Source: an uncultured Eubacteriales bacterium
Lineage (GTDB): Bacteria > Bacillota > Clostridia > Oscillospirales > Acutalibacteraceae
Direction: 5' to 3'
Assembly: GCA_900321195.1 (NCBI GenBank)
Contig: ONVG01000042.1
Span: 1 to 6,843 of the forward strand
DNA: 6,843 nt
Part shown: positions 5,990-6,843 of the stretch, one piece after another
Layout: every line of letters starts with the position of its first letter
Numbering within the stretch: position 1 is the stretch's first letter
Position numbers and translations under genes: made by a program
Notes under the pieces: model-generated
Told to the model about the DNA's origin: nothing
Database searches by the model: none
Seen by the model: the letters and a program-made list of their open reading frames with translations, nothing else

Positions 5990-6030
5990 CGTTATCGGCT
6001 TTCGCCGAAATATATCATACCATATTGAAT

Positions 6031-6046
6031 GAGTAAAATTTTACTC
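6031..6046. repeat. Perfect 16-bp palindrome across the coiled-coil gene's stop codon
   Basis: The sequence gagtaaaattttactc is its own reverse complement. On the minus strand it begins in the last codons and includes the TAA stop (6041-6043). It could fold into a short 6-bp hairpin, bind a dimeric protein, or be chance. Confidence 0.55.
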
Positions 6047-6817
6047 CGAAACATCATTTTTAATATCATCAGCAGAAGTTTTTTCTTCTTCCGCAGCGGA
6101 CGGCTCAGCATCTGACGGATACACTATCGAAGGCACAGCGCCGTCATAGGAGCCTTTTTCATCGTCATAATACGAATGATATGACAGCTGCATATCGAAA
6201 GGCAAAGAATTCTTTATGTAAAATTCATCTCTTATAGCCGTCAGTTTGTCAAGGCTTTTGCAAAGCCTGAGATATACATTATCAAGTCTGTCGTCAAGCG
6301 TAAGAGTGCCTATTTTTATATCTCTCCTGAGATAAACAAGGTCATCCTTGAAAAGCTTTATTTCATTCTCTATCTCATCTATAAGCATTACAGTATCAAA
6401 AGCCTTTTCCTGAGCCTCGTCAACTACACTGTGAGCGCGTCTTTCAGCGTCCATCTTTATTTTCATAACGCTTTCCTGAAGCTCGTCATATCTTTTTGCT
6501 TTGATAACAACAGCGTCATACTGTTCCTGGAGCTGTCTTTTTTCCTGCAATCTCAATTCAAGCTCTTTCTGATAAGCTTCAATGTCATTTTCTCTCTGAC
6601 CTATCGCATCAGCAAGGCGAAGCTGAGTTTCCTGCAATGACTTATAAAGCGCATTTCTTGCAGCCGTCATCTCAATGAGCGCGATATTTTTATCTGTTGC
6701 TTTAAGCTCTGCGCGTTCAAGCTTTTTCTGAAGATAATCCATTTGTTCTCCCGAAGTAAGCTTATCCGCAGTATCAGGAGACAGTACTGAACGGCTTATC
6801 ACCTTTTCGTCAGACAT
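6041..6817 (-). CDS. Coiled-coil protein of unknown function (weakly DivIVA-like)
   Basis: A 258-residue, highly charged, cytoplasmic-looking protein with no signal peptide or membrane segment. I do not recognise the family. Residues about 24-165 are rich in E, K, Q, L and A with heptad-like spacing, so a long coiled coil is likely. The part around 118-142 (KIKMDAERRAHSVVDEAQEK) resembles the repeating A..A..V..A pattern in the C-terminal coils of DivIVA/GpsB-type scaffold proteins, but the diagnostic N-terminal DivIVA domain is missing. Residues about 213-258 are acidic, poor in hydrophobics, and probably disordered. The start is the ATG at 6817, with GAGGTG six bases before it; an in-frame GTG at 6826 is possible and would add three residues. 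A terminator follows the gene. Upstream lies beyond the window, so its operon partners are unknown. Confidence 0.82.
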   Translation of the reverse strand: MSDEKVISRSVLSPDTADKLTSGEQMDYLQKKLERAELKATDKNIALIEMTAARNALYKSLQETQLRLADAIGQRENDIEAYQKELELRLQEKRQLQEQYDAVVIKAKRYDELQESVMKIKMDAERRAHSVVDEAQEKAFDTVMLIDEIENEIKLFKDDLVYLRRDIKIGTLTLDDRLDNVYLRLCKSLDKLTAIRDEFYIKNSLPFDMQLSYHSYYDDEKGSYDGAVPSIVYPSDAEPSAAEEEKTSADDIKNDVSE

Positions 6818-6843
6818 ACCCCACACCTCTTCCTCTTTCTCTT

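Overview
The window looks like a chromosomal segment of a low-to-moderate GC, Gram-positive anaerobe of the Clostridia, most likely Oscillospiraceae (the Ruminococcus / [Eubacterium] siraeum neighbourhood). This rests on the character of the 16S rRNA 5' end, strong AGGAGG-type ribosome binding sites, consensus sigma-A promoters, a CwlD-type spore-cortex amidase, and a short clostridial peptide-deformylase-like protein. The genus assignment is an inference from memory of 16S sequences, not a database result.

Layout, left to right. Positions 1-375 are the first ~375 nt of a 16S rRNA gene on the minus strand; the rest of the rrn operon lies off the left edge. Positions 376-778 are its leader and two near-duplicate tandem promoters, each TTGACA-17-(TATAAT/TATTAT) with an A/T-rich upstream tract. 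Positions 893-934 hold an intrinsic terminator ending the next unit: a HAD-family phosphatase gene (1335-1994) overlapping by 11 nt a small membrane-protein gene (956-1345). That unit has its own extended -10 promoter and a terminator-like hairpin directly before its ribosome binding site. Further right come a PHP-family histidinol-phosphatase gene (2135-2947) and a divergent peptide-deformylase-family gene (3169-3582). A small cysteine-rich ORF (3672-3842) is the only plus-strand gene and converges on radA. Then come radA (3811-5187) and cwlD (5202-5921), 14 nt apart and presumably co-transcribed, an intrinsic terminator (5967-5989), and a coiled-coil protein gene of unknown function (6041-6817).

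How they fit together. Most of the window is ordinary housekeeping: translation (16S, deformylase-like protein), DNA repair (RadA), a phosphatase that would serve histidine synthesis, and a spore cortex/cell wall amidase. No mobile element, CRISPR array, tRNA or phage gene is visible, and nothing clearly amounts to a new multi-gene system. The points that most deserve a second look are: the hairpin abutting the HAD gene's Shine-Dalgarno; the methionine replacing the motif-I glutamine in the deformylase-like protein; the Cys-rich mini-ORF whose 3' end is antisense to radA; the ~45-nt space in which cwlD-radA must have a promoter if the upstream terminator is efficient; and the duplicated rrn promoter module.
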